Of a DNA stretch of 64,000 nucleotides, positions 20,028-29,583 are shown piece after piece. Source of the stretch: an uncultured Draconibacterium sp. (GTDB lineage Bacteria > Bacteroidota > Bacteroidia > Bacteroidales > Prolixibacteraceae); contig NZ_CAJXTC010000017.1 of the NCBI RefSeq assembly GCF_913060805.1, forward strand, positions 1 to 64,000, read 5' to 3'. Positions within the stretch are counted from its first letter, which is position 1, and every line of letters begins with the position of its first letter. A model generated the notes under the pieces. That model was given only the letters and a program-made list of their open reading frames with translations. It ran no database searches and was not told the origin of the DNA. Made by a program: the position numbers and the translations under genes.

Positions 20028-20104
20028 AATTTTTCTTTTTAATTAATTTCTGACCGTTTGACTACAGCCGTGAAAGAAATGTTGCAACTTTTTTTAAAAT
20101 ATTT

Positions 20105-21196
20105 TCAAAGAAGATTAATGGCATCCAATGCGGCAAGAAGAATAACCGTGAAAAACACAATGTTATATAAAAACGAAAGTGCGAAGAATTTAAGCACTAC
20201 TTTTCCAATCGACTGTCCATAGAACTTCTTTAATGCAATAACTATGTAAATTGGAATAGATAAGAACAAAATTCCTGACAATGTACTCATGCTCTCATCA
20301 AACAAAAGATACAAACCCATTATCGTTGTCATTACCAAAAAAATAAACGAATGGATGTGAATTGAAAATACCAGGTGACGCATATAGTTGCGTTTCCTCC
20401 GGATGTAAATCAGTTTTAAGATAAGAGCAAAAAGTGGCAACAACAGAAAAAATGCATACGAAATGTATTTAAGTATTTTTGCCATTGTAGCTTCGGGAGA
20501 GCGCAAGAGTTGAATATTTTTCTGTAATTCAGCCTGTTTTTCCGGGTCTGTTTCCTCTTCTAATTCAGTCTGCATCTTGTCGGCGTGCTCATTCAGTGCC
20601 AGCCTGATGTTACGCGCACCGTTCCATTCTCCCAAATTAATTTCATTGGCAGCTTTATCAATATCAATGCTGTCCATCCGAATATTTCCTTTAGCTAAAA
20701 CATTGTTCAAAGCTTCTTTTTCCTCCGGTGCAAACTCATCGTTTACCTGATTAATAATAGAATCGGCGGCAACAACCGAAGTAGAATCGAGCCCTAATTT
20801 TGCGTCTTTTAAATCAGAATCCAGAACCGTTGATAAACCACGATTGGTAACGATTTGCAACAAAAAAAACAGAATAAAACTTACAAAAACAAAAATGCGA
20901 AACGGAGGTGTATAACGTACACGTCGGCCGGCAAAGTACTCTTTGGTAAGAAAACCCGGGCGCGTAATCAGCGCGAATAATGTTTTAAAAAAGCGGGTGT
21001 CGAAAGCAAAAAAGTCGCCAAGGAAATTGTAAAAGATAAAGCCAAACGGTTTATCGTATTCTTTAACTGCCTGGCCACAATTCGGGCAATAATGCCCCGA
21101 AAACGTTGTTCCGCAGTTTAAACATTCAACATCGATGTGCCAGGTGGAATTGTCCTTTCCTTTAAAACGTTCTTGTAAATTAGACCACATTTTCAT
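20105..21196 (-). CDS. DUF3667-like zinc-ribbon membrane protein
   Basis: CLNCGTTFSGHYCPNCGQ zinc ribbon followed by TM segments. Confidence 0.8.
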   Translation of the reverse strand: MKMWSNLQERFKGKDNSTWHIDVECLNCGTTFSGHYCPNCGQAVKEYDKPFGFIFYNFLGDFFAFDTRFFKTLFALITRPGFLTKEYFAGRRVRYTPPFRIFVFVSFILFFLLQIVTNRGLSTVLDSDLKDAKLGLDSTSVVAADSIINQVNDEFAPEEKEALNNVLAKGNIRMDSIDIDKAANEINLGEWNGARNIRLALNEHADKMQTELEEETDPEKQAELQKNIQLLRSPEATMAKILKYISYAFFLLLPLFALILKLIYIRRKRNYMRHLVFSIHIHSFIFLVMTTIMGLYLLFDESMSTLSGILFLSIPIYIVIALKKFYGQSIGKVVLKFFALSFLYNIVFFTVILLAALDAINLL

Positions 21197-21704
21197 ATTT
21201 CCGATTCTCTTTCATATCAATTTCCCATCCTTCGATAAAGGGGAAAATCGATGGTGCAAACGATCGAATCGGTTCATACATCCGCGAATTTTCTTTGGCT
21301 TCTCGCGAAAGAATATGAACATCTTCGTCGATTTTGTCAAAAATAACCAATATTATGCTCAATATCAAGGCTGATTTTAAAACGCCGAAAACCAACCCGG
21401 CCAGTTTATTGGCAAATCCCAGCAAAACGGTTTCGGCCATTTTACTTACTGCGCTGCCAACAATGTGCACCAAAATTACGATAACCACAAAGGTGATTAC
21501 AAACGAAATGATATTCATGTGTTTCGAGTGCCAATCAAAATTTTCGATCAGAAATTCGGTGGTAACGTATGAAAATTTGATAGCTCCCCAAATTCCCAAA
21601 ATGAGCGCCGCAATAGATGCAACTTCCGAAATAAGGCCTTTACTAAAACCATTTATTGCTGACAGGATCAACAAAATGCCTAAAACAATATCGATGTAAT
21701 TCAT
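21180..21704 (-). CDS. CvpA family protein
   Basis: IDIVLGILLILSAINGFSKGLISEVASIAALILGIWGA; four TM architecture. Confidence 0.85.
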   Translation of the reverse strand: MNYIDIVLGILLILSAINGFSKGLISEVASIAALILGIWGAIKFSYVTTEFLIENFDWHSKHMNIISFVITFVVIVILVHIVGSAVSKMAETVLLGFANKLAGLVFGVLKSALILSIILVIFDKIDEDVHILSREAKENSRMYEPIRSFAPSIFPFIEGWEIDMKENRKYENVV

Positions 21705-21909
21705 AATTTGATTTCTACGGTGATAGGTTTACCCGAAACAATTTGCAGTGGTAAATATAAAAATTCGCGATCAGTTAAAAAACCGGCCAATCGGCCAGCG
21801 AACAGATTTTATGGTTAAACGAACTTTTTCCTCCATTTATTTTTTCGGTTGGCGCAATTATTGCCCTGTTCAAGATGATTTTTGATTGCATAATTGATAC
21901 ATTTATTCA

Positions 21910-21917
21910 TAAATTTG
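21910..21917 (+). promoter_or_regulatory. Candidate -7 box TAAATTTG upstream of the GH3-type acyl-adenylating enzyme
   Basis: TAnnTTTG match 26 nt upstream of ATG, TTG about 22 bp further upstream. Confidence 0.4.
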
Positions 21918-21942
21918 GACTTCATAAAATTAAACGTAACAA

Positions 21943-23463
21943 ATGCCTCTTCTAAATTCAGTAATCAAGTGGGTAAACATAAAACGCAACTACCAAATTC
22001 AATATTACCGCGAATATCCACATGAAATTCAAAACGAAACCTTATTTGAACTTTTGCAAAGTGCAAAAGATACGCAATGGGGTAAAGCACACAATTTTGA
22101 TGATGTAACATCGTACCGCGAGTTTCAAAAAGCAATGCCTTTGCAAACTTACGAAGATGTAAAACCATACATCGACCGTTTGCGACAAGGTGAAAAAAAC
22201 CTGCTTTGGCCGGGCGAAGTAAAGTGGTTTGCCAAATCGAGCGGAACCACCAGCGACAAAAGCAAATTTATTCCGGTTACCAACGAAGCTTTGGAAGAAT
22301 GCCATTTGCGCGGCCCCAAAGATATTTTTGCCCAGTACATAACTTCCAATCCTGAATCGAAAGTTTTAAAAGGGAAAATTCTGACCTTGGGAGGCAGCCA
22401 CCGGGTAAGCAGTTTTAACAACAATTCGTTTCATGGCGATTTGTCGGCAATTATGATCGAGAACGAACCGTTTTGGTCGGATCTGTTCAGAACACCGGCA
22501 GCAGAAATTGCCCTTATCGAAGAATTTGAAGAAAAGGTAGAAAAGATAATCGATACCACCCTCGACCAGAATGTTACTGCTTTTGCAGGTGTTCCGTCGT
22601 GGTACCTCGTACTTTTTAAACGTGTGCTGGAAAAAACCGGCAAATCAAATCTGCTGGAAGTGTGGCCTAACCTGGAGGTGTTTGCTCATGGAGGCGTAAA
22701 CTTTGAACCTTACCGCGAGCAGTACCGCAAAATTATTCCTTCGTCGCAAATGCATTATGTGGAAACCTACAATGCGTCGGAAGGTTTTTTTGGAATCCAG
22801 GATAACGAGCACCAGGACGATATGCTTTTAATGCTGGATTACGGAATTTACTACGAGTTTATTCCGATGTCGGAATTTGGCAGCGAAAATCCTACGGTTG
22901 TCAATCTCGAGGATGTGGAACTGGAACAAAATTATGCCATGGTAATTTCTACCAACGCCGGCTTGTGGCGTTATGTAATTGGCGACACCATTAAGTTTAC
23001 CTGCAAATACCCTTTCAAGATAAAAGTTACGGGGCGCACCAAACATTTTATAAATGCATTTGGCGAGGAGCTGATTATCGATAATGCCGAGCAAGCGCTG
23101 AAAATTGCCTGCCACCACACCGGGGCAATTGTAAATGAATACACCGCCGGCCCGGTATTTATGAGCGACAATAGCAAAGGCGCCCACCAGTGGATTATTG
23201 AATTTGCCAAAGCTCCGAAAGATGTCGATCACTTTAAAACAATACTCGATAATTCGCTAAAAACGCTGAACTCGGATTACGAAGCCAAGCGCCATAAAAA
23301 CATGACCCTTGAAATGCTGCATCTTACGGTGGCGCCAAAAGGAACTTTCTACAACTGGATGAAACAACGCGGCAAGGTTGGCGGGCAAAATAAAATTCCG
23401 CGACTTGCCAATAACCGAAAATATCTCGACGAACTTATGAACATTCTGGGGGCCGACAGGTAA
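21943..23463 (+). CDS. GH3 auxin-responsive promoter family (acyl-adenylate-forming) protein
   Basis: 506 aa; KWFAKSSGTTSDKSKFIPVT, YNASEGFFGIQD, RYVIGDTIKFT, FINAFGEELIIDNAEQAL. Confidence 0.92.
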   Translation: MPLLNSVIKWVNIKRNYQIQYYREYPHEIQNETLFELLQSAKDTQWGKAHNFDDVTSYREFQKAMPLQTYEDVKPYIDRLRQGEKNLLWPGEVKWFAKSSGTTSDKSKFIPVTNEALEECHLRGPKDIFAQYITSNPESKVLKGKILTLGGSHRVSSFNNNSFHGDLSAIMIENEPFWSDLFRTPAAEIALIEEFEEKVEKIIDTTLDQNVTAFAGVPSWYLVLFKRVLEKTGKSNLLEVWPNLEVFAHGGVNFEPYREQYRKIIPSSQMHYVETYNASEGFFGIQDNEHQDDMLLMLDYGIYYEFIPMSEFGSENPTVVNLEDVELEQNYAMVISTNAGLWRYVIGDTIKFTCKYPFKIKVTGRTKHFINAFGEELIIDNAEQALKIACHHTGAIVNEYTAGPVFMSDNSKGAHQWIIEFAKAPKDVDHFKTILDNSLKTLNSDYEAKRHKNMTLEMLHLTVAPKGTFYNWMKQRGKVGGQNKIPRLANNRKYLDELMNILGADR

Positions 23464-23501
23464 TTTTTTTATACTTTAGAATTTCAAAAAAATAATTGAA
23501 T

Positions 23502-24116
23502 ATGCACATTGCAATAGCGGGTAACATTGGTGCCGGAAAGACAACATTGAGCGAACTTTTGGCCAAGCACTACAAATGGACCCCACATTACGAAGACGTA
23601 GACGAAAATCCTTATCTGAATGACTTTTACAACGACATGCAACGCTGGTCGTTTAACCTGCAGATTTACTTCCTGAATTCGCGTTTTAAACAGATCATCG
23701 ATATCCGCAAGTCGGGAAAAACGATTATACAAGACCGTACAATTTACGAGGATGCCGAAATTTTTGCTCCCAACCTGCACGCGATGGGTTTGATGAGCAC
23801 CCGCGATTTTGGCAACTATAAATCGTTGTTCGATCTGATGGCAAGCCTTATACAACCACCGGATTTGCTGATTTATTTGCGCGCATCGATTCCGACACTG
23901 GTAAACCAGATTCAGAAACGTGGACGTGAATATGAAAACTCGATCCGCCTCGATTATCTGAAACAATTGAACGAGCGTTACGAGACCTGGATTAACAGTT
24001 ATAAAATGGGGAAATTATTGGTGATCAATGTAGATGACCTTGATTTTACAGCCAATCCGGAAGACCTGAGTTTTGTAATCGATAAGATCGATGCTCAGAT
24101 CCACGGTTTATTCTAG
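23502..24116 (+). CDS. Deoxynucleoside kinase
   Basis: HIAIAGNIGAGKTTLSELLAKHY P-loop; IQDRTIYEDAEIFA; LIYLRASIPTLVNQIQKRGREYE. Confidence 0.93.
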   Translation: MHIAIAGNIGAGKTTLSELLAKHYKWTPHYEDVDENPYLNDFYNDMQRWSFNLQIYFLNSRFKQIIDIRKSGKTIIQDRTIYEDAEIFAPNLHAMGLMSTRDFGNYKSLFDLMASLIQPPDLLIYLRASIPTLVNQIQKRGREYENSIRLDYLKQLNERYETWINSYKMGKLLVINVDDLDFTANPEDLSFVIDKIDAQIHGLF

Positions 24117-24138
24117 AATATTAGCTATAAAATAAGAA

Positions 24139-24205
24139 CTGTCATTTCGAAGGAAGAATGACTGAGAAATCTGTTACAGATTTTTCTCTTCACTCGAAAT
24201 GACAG
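24139..24205. repeat. Dispersed palindromic repeat, second copy (CTGTCATTTCGA ... TCGAAATGACAG)
   Basis: 12-nt perfect terminal inverted repeats; shares GAATGACTGAGAAATCT with 10009-10095. Confidence 0.85.
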
Positions 24206-24224
24206 TTTTTTTATGTGCCAAACT

Positions 24225-24357
24225 TTACCCCTCACCCTTCGGGAGCTCCCCTTGAAAGGGGAGCAAGTTACCAGAAACTTTTCAGTTAAAATTGCGAAAT
24301 TACATCAGAACCGTTTTCCCCTTTTGAGGGGAAATGGCGACAGCCAAAGGGGTAGAT
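24225..24357. repeat. Second repeat class with nested CCCC/GGGG palindromes
   Basis: CTCCCCTTGAAAGGGGAG and TTTCCCCTTTTGAGGGGAAA palindromes inside TTACCCCT ... AGGGGTAGA flanks. Confidence 0.65.
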
Positions 24358-24372
24358 AATCTTTTTCTGTGT

Positions 24373-25368
24373 TTACCCTACAATCTTTTCAATTTCAGCT
24401 TTCACCCCGGGCCATTGTTCGTCGGCAAGATTCGGCCCCATAACTTCTACAACTTTTCCTGATACAAGTGCAGCAATCTTGCCACATTTTTCCAGGTCGT
24501 AGCCATTCGTAAGGCCATAGAAGAAACCGGCGGCATATGCATCACCTGCTCCGGTGGTATCCAATGCTTTGGCAGGAATTACTCCAACTCGTGCAACAGC
24601 ATCACCTTGTTTAATCATCGAACCTTCTTTACCCACTTTTACAACAGCAATTTTATCGCCTTGTGCAATTTCATGAAGCGCCGCTTCCGGATCAAGTCCG
24701 GTGTATGATTTCGCTTCCTCTTCGTTGGCAAAAACAATATCCACATAATCTCGGATCAGTTCTTTCAGGAAATCGAGATTGGCCTCCACCACGTTAAAGC
24801 TCGACAGGTCGACAGCAATCTTAACACCGGCTTTTTTAGCAGCAACTGCACAAGCTTTAATCAGGTCGTGATTAAAAACCAGGTAGCCTTCAATGTAAAC
24901 GTATTCGTAGCCGGTAAACAGGTCTTCGGTTACTTCGTCGGGAAGCATTTCGGCGGCAGCTCCAAGGTAAGTTGCCATGGTTCGTTCCGAATCAGGACTT
25001 ACCAGTCCCATTACTCTTCCGGTAGCATTTTCGCTGTGGAACAAGTGTGTTTTTACGCCACGTTTTTCAAAGTCGTTACGGAAAAGATCGCCCAACTCAT
25101 CGCGACCGATTTTCCCCATATATCCGGCATTTCCACCAAGGTTGGCTAAAGCACGGATCGAATTAGCAACCGATCCGCCGGTGGCCAGCTCGCTTTTTTC
25201 AGAGTAAGTCGCATCGTAGATGGTTTTCGACTGGTCGGCGTCAACCAGCGTCATACTGCCACGTGGTAATCCAAACTGTTCAAGCAATGAATCGCTCTCC
25301 AAAACCGAGATCACATCAACTAAAGCGTTACCCATGCCCAACACAGCAGGAATATTTTGTTTTGTCAT
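24373..25368 (-). CDS. PfkB-family carbohydrate/adenosine kinase
   Basis: LATGGSVANSIRALANLGGNAGYMGKIGRDELG; ALDTTGAGDAYAAGFFYGL. Confidence 0.95.
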   Translation of the reverse strand: MTKQNIPAVLGMGNALVDVISVLESDSLLEQFGLPRGSMTLVDADQSKTIYDATYSEKSELATGGSVANSIRALANLGGNAGYMGKIGRDELGDLFRNDFEKRGVKTHLFHSENATGRVMGLVSPDSERTMATYLGAAAEMLPDEVTEDLFTGYEYVYIEGYLVFNHDLIKACAVAAKKAGVKIAVDLSSFNVVEANLDFLKELIRDYVDIVFANEEEAKSYTGLDPEAALHEIAQGDKIAVVKVGKEGSMIKQGDAVARVGVIPAKALDTTGAGDAYAAGFFYGLTNGYDLEKCGKIAALVSGKVVEVMGPNLADEQWPGVKAEIEKIVG

Positions 25369-25513
25369 TTTTATAAAATTTTAAGTGCCGCAAATATCAG
25401 CATTTTTATCCAATCGGTAAAACCGGATTAATAAGGCAGCTAGCGTAATTCTACCTTCATTCTCAGTATAAAATGTAAAACAAGTTTGAACTTGTATTAT
25501 GTAGGTTATGAAA

Positions 25514-25587
25514 GATTTTCTCCCTTTTTACCTCGGTCCTATAGGAAGAAGGGAGAAAATCCGCAAACATCCTTTAGGACTGAGGTA
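25514..25587. repeat. Interleaved double inverted repeat (A-B-A'-B', pseudoknot topology)
   Basis: GATTTTCTCCCTT/AAGGGAGAAAATC (13 bp perfect) interleaved with TACCTCGGTCCTATAGG/CCTTTAGGACTGAGGTA (15 of 17 complementary). Confidence 0.75.
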
Positions 25588-25674
25588 GAATCAAGGATTT
25601 TCGTTCAATAATTTCAACCTTGATTGGCATATAAACCTATCTGGTAAAACTTTGTTTTCAAAAAAACAGCAAAC

Positions 25675-26130
25675 ATGAAAATCGAGGCAAACTCACCCGA
25701 TGAATATATCGCGCAACTCTCTGAAGAACGACAACAAGCCGTTTCAAAACTTCGGGAGATCTTTCGTAAGAATCTGTCTGAAGGCTTTCAGGAAACCATA
25801 AGTTATGGAATGATCGGTTATGTTGTTCCGCATTCTGTTTATCCTGCCGGCTATCATTGCGATACAAAACTGCCACTCCCCTTTATCAATATCGCCTCGC
25901 AGAAAAACTTTATTGCACTTTACCACATGGGAATTTATGCCAACAAAAACCTGCTTGACTGGTTTGTTGCCGAATACCCGAAACACTGCAAAACAAAACC
26001 CGACATGGGAAAAAGCTGCATCCGTTTTAAAAAGGTCGACCAGATTCCATACAACCTCCTTACAGAGCTGGCAACAAAAATGACTGTCTCCGATTGGATC
26101 GATCTTTACGAACAGCAGATTAAACGATAA
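25675..26130 (+). CDS. DUF1801 (YdhG-like) domain protein
   Basis: FQETISYGMIGYVVPHSVYPAGYHCDTKLPLPFINIASQKNFIALYHMGIYA; KSCIRFKKVDQIP. Confidence 0.88.
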   Translation: MKIEANSPDEYIAQLSEERQQAVSKLREIFRKNLSEGFQETISYGMIGYVVPHSVYPAGYHCDTKLPLPFINIASQKNFIALYHMGIYANKNLLDWFVAEYPKHCKTKPDMGKSCIRFKKVDQIPYNLLTELATKMTVSDWIDLYEQQIKR

Positions 26131-26328
26131 TAAACAAGCTTTTAAAACACAATCCCCAACCCATTTTCATATATATATATCATCTCTAATTATGTTCATT
26201 TTCTGTCAATTCATATCTTTTTGTTATTTTTACAATATGAAATTTAAATCTTTATGATTTTAAAGAAACGGAGTGCTATTTTGCGCCCGCTACAGCAGCT
26301 GAAAGAATTAATAAAATCGAAATATATT

Positions 26329-28611
26329 ATGAACTACAAAATCACAATTATCATGCTACTGGCCACATTATTTGGGGCATGTACGCAACAATCTCCGGAA
26401 AAGAAAACTTTTACCTCATCGTTGTTGCAATACGACGAACAAATCGATGGTATCATTTCGCAAATGACACTGGACGAAAAAGTAAACATGCTTCATGGAA
26501 AGTACATGTTTGTATCGGCCGGGGTTGAGCGTCTTGGAATTGCCGATATGGTTTATGCTGACGGACCGTTTGGTATCCGTGAAGAAATGGAGCCAAAAGG
26601 GTGGAATCCACTTGGCTGGGAAACCGACAAAGCCACGTTTTTCCCTACCGGATCGGCGCTGGCTGCTACCTGGAGTCCGGAGCTGGCTTATGCCTACGGA
26701 ACTGGTATGGCAAAAGAAGCCCGTTTGCGCGGAAAAGATGTAATTCTTGGGCCGGCCATCAATATTCAGCGAATTCCTACCGGCGGACGTACGTACGAGT
26801 ATATGAGTGAGGATCCGTTTCTGAGTTCGCAACTGGCGGTGCAATACACCAAAGGTGCGCAGGACAATGGTGCGGCGGCGTGTTTAAAACACTATGCGCT
26901 GAACAACCAGGAAAACAACCGCGGAACAGTAAACGTGATTGTTGGCGAGCGTGCCATGCGCGAGATTTACCTGCCACCTTTTAAAGCCGCTGTTCAGGAA
27001 GCTGATGCTTACAGTGTGATGTCGGCTTACAATAAAGTAAATGGCTGGTGGTGCGCCGAGAATGATGTGCTGCTAAACCAGATCCTTCGTGATGAATGGG
27101 GATTTGGAGGTTTTGTGGTGTCTGACTGGAGCGGAACTCACTCGACTGTTGAGTCGGTAAAACACGGACTGAACGTTGAAATGCCGGACAGCAAATTTTT
27201 AGGCGAGGCGCTGCTCGACTCTGTAAAAGCCGGTGCAGTTTCAGAAGATGTGATCGACCAGCGTGTACGCGAGATTCTGCGTGTGCGTTTGGCTATTGAT
27301 CCGGTTCCTGCCGAAGAAGCCAATCAGGTTGTGACTTCGCAACCCGAAAGCCAGAAGATCGCTTATGATGTGGCATGTAAATCGATAGTGTTATTGAAAA
27401 ATGAAGGCATCCTTCCTCTCGACCTCAGCAAAAAACCACTAATCGCTGTAATTGGTGAAAACGCAGTTCGCGAAATGGGAAGCGGCGGTATTGGTGCAGG
27501 TGTAAAAACGCTGTACGAAGTTACACCGCTTGAAGGCCTGAAAAACAAAATTGGCGACAAAGCAGAAATTCAATATGCACAGGGTTATGTTCCTGTGGAA
27601 TTGGATTACGAAGCCATTTTTGGAAACAAACCACAGGAAAAGATCGATCGCGAGGAAAAAGCAAAAGCGATCCTGAACAAAAAACTGAATAAAGAAGCTG
27701 TTGCTCTGGCAGCTAAAGCCGATATCGTGCTGTTTATTGGTGGCGACAACCGTGCCGTGGAAACTGAAGCGAACGACCGCGAAAACATCTTCCTGCCATC
27801 CGGTCAGGATGATTTGATAAAACAAATTAGTGCTGTAAACGAGAATATCGTTACTGTGCTGGTTAGTGGTGCGCCCAACGATTTGAACACTGTAAAACCG
27901 CTGTCGAAAGCGTTGTTGCAATCGTGGTTTAACGGTACCGAAGGCGGAAATGCACTGGCCGACATTCTGGTTGGAAACATTTCGCCAAGCGGACGTTTGC
28001 CATTTACACTTCCTATTAAACTGGAAGATTCGCCGGCTTATGCGCTGGGCAACTATCCGCAGGGTGCCAAAAAAGGTGACATTTTTGTTGACCTTGTAGA
28101 CGAGAAAGAATCGGAAGCACACGCTGCCGACGACAACCAGGAAAACGATCCGAACATGGCGTATTACTCGGAAGAATCGCTGGTGGGTTACCGCTGGTTC
28201 GATACCAAAAACAAACCGGTAATGTATCCGTTTGGTTACGGTTTATCGTACACCGAATTTGCATATGCCGATCTGAATACAAGCAAAGAAAGTTACGGCG
28301 CTGACGAAACTATTTCGTTGTCGTTCAACCTGAGCAATACCGGAGAAATGGCTGCCGAAGAAGTGGTTCAGGTGTATGTGCACCGCATTAATCCTTCGGT
28401 TGAATGGCCGTTTAAAGAGCTAAAAGCCTTTACACGCGTGGCACTCGATCCGGGCAAAAGCCAGACTGTAACGTTGGAAATTCCGGTTGAGAAACTGCAA
28501 TACTGGAACGAAGAGTTGCATGCCTGGGACGACGACCTGTGCGATATTGAATTGCTGGTTGGTGCTTCATCAGCCGATATTCGTTTGAAAAAACAAGTTT
28601 CGTTGAAATAA
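26329..28611 (+). CDS. Glycoside hydrolase family 3 beta-glucosidase-like lipoprotein
   Basis: Lipobox LLATLFGAC; GPAINIQRIPTGGRTYEYMSEDPFLSSQLA; GGFVVSDWSGTHSTVESVKHGLNVEMP; fibronectin-III-like C-terminus. Start moved to internal ATG. Confidence 0.95.
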   Translation: MNYKITIIMLLATLFGACTQQSPEKKTFTSSLLQYDEQIDGIISQMTLDEKVNMLHGKYMFVSAGVERLGIADMVYADGPFGIREEMEPKGWNPLGWETDKATFFPTGSALAATWSPELAYAYGTGMAKEARLRGKDVILGPAINIQRIPTGGRTYEYMSEDPFLSSQLAVQYTKGAQDNGAAACLKHYALNNQENNRGTVNVIVGERAMREIYLPPFKAAVQEADAYSVMSAYNKVNGWWCAENDVLLNQILRDEWGFGGFVVSDWSGTHSTVESVKHGLNVEMPDSKFLGEALLDSVKAGAVSEDVIDQRVREILRVRLAIDPVPAEEANQVVTSQPESQKIAYDVACKSIVLLKNEGILPLDLSKKPLIAVIGENAVREMGSGGIGAGVKTLYEVTPLEGLKNKIGDKAEIQYAQGYVPVELDYEAIFGNKPQEKIDREEKAKAILNKKLNKEAVALAAKADIVLFIGGDNRAVETEANDRENIFLPSGQDDLIKQISAVNENIVTVLVSGAPNDLNTVKPLSKALLQSWFNGTEGGNALADILVGNISPSGRLPFTLPIKLEDSPAYALGNYPQGAKKGDIFVDLVDEKESEAHAADDNQENDPNMAYYSEESLVGYRWFDTKNKPVMYPFGYGLSYTEFAYADLNTSKESYGADETISLSFNLSNTGEMAAEEVVQVYVHRINPSVEWPFKELKAFTRVALDPGKSQTVTLEIPVEKLQYWNEELHAWDDDLCDIELLVGASSADIRLKKQVSLK

Positions 28612-28786
28612 GAGAGTTGGAAGACAGAAGCCCGAAGACGGAAGTCTGTCAGCCTAAGAGCTAACATCTCTGTCACACTTCGACTTCGCTCAGTATGACT
28701 GTAAATCTCGAAATGATTTTATCGTTAGGCCGAACTGTATAACCGACAATCTGAGGTTCTGCTGAAGTAAAATAGTTCTCAATAAT

Positions 28787-28813
28787 AAGCCCGGTTTTTG
28801 CCGGGCTTTTGTT
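28787..28813 (+). terminator. Rho-independent terminator downstream of the GH3 glycosidase
   Basis: AAGCCCGG-TTTTTG-CCGGGCTTTTGTTTT. Confidence 0.75.
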
Positions 28814-28950
28814 TTATACTCCAATTCATTTTTTCTATCTCATAAAAAAATAATTATATTTAATGCAGTAAAAATAAATACAGTTGAATACGCACCCGAA
28901 TATAAGATTTCCACGAAAAATTGGGTTATACATACTTAGTTGCAAACTAG

Positions 28951-29490
28951 ATGAACAAACTACATAAAATAGCAACTTTAATATTTTTGATTTCTTCATT
29001 GGGATTATATGGTCAGAAATTAGAGACCTTTAACTTAAATGGATTAATAGAAATATCAGATAATTATGGGATTGACAGTGCAATAAATGCATGCAGAATT
29101 CCTGTACATTTATTATCCCCGGAACTCACACATCAACTTTATAAAAAAGCAATTCAATCCAATTCTTCAGAAAATGTAAAACACTTTTTGGCGGACTATT
29201 CTTCAGTTGAAAAAAATCATGTAAATGAAAGAATTATAAGAATCATTCAACTTGATGATTCATACAGGAATATTGAAAAAATCAATCTTGAAGATTATGA
29301 CTTTATAAGGAACATTCTTGCTGATTATCTTGGTTCTGAATGTTGGCAAGTTCTTCATTACTATAAAAATATTGGATTTTTAGACGTAGGCTGTTTTTAC
29401 GCACCAAAAAATGGAAATGGTGCTTTATATAAGTTAGAACTGAAACAGAATAAAATTATCGTTTCTACAATTAAAAAATGGATTTCATAA
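28951..29490 (+). CDS. Hypothetical secreted protein
   Basis: 179 aa with signal peptide MNKLHKIATLIFLISSLGLYGQ; AT-rich. Confidence 0.6.
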   Translation: MNKLHKIATLIFLISSLGLYGQKLETFNLNGLIEISDNYGIDSAINACRIPVHLLSPELTHQLYKKAIQSNSSENVKHFLADYSSVEKNHVNERIIRIIQLDDSYRNIEKINLEDYDFIRNILADYLGSECWQVLHYYKNIGFLDVGCFYAPKNGNGALYKLELKQNKIIVSTIKKWIS

Positions 29491-29583
29491 AAAATGAAAA
29501 GCCAGTGGCTTAAAATTTTTCATATGGTAGGCTACCACCAAACACATGAAAGTTTCCGTTATTATGATCAAAAAAACAACTAT

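Noticed and set aside
26171-26181. TATATATATAT tract upstream of the GH3 glycosidase
   Set aside because: Short AT dinucleotide run in an AT-rich intergenic region; not significant alone.
27439-28122. 227-aa minus-strand ORF antisense to the GH3 glycosidase
   Set aside because: Fully inside a confident CDS; composition typical of antisense translation.
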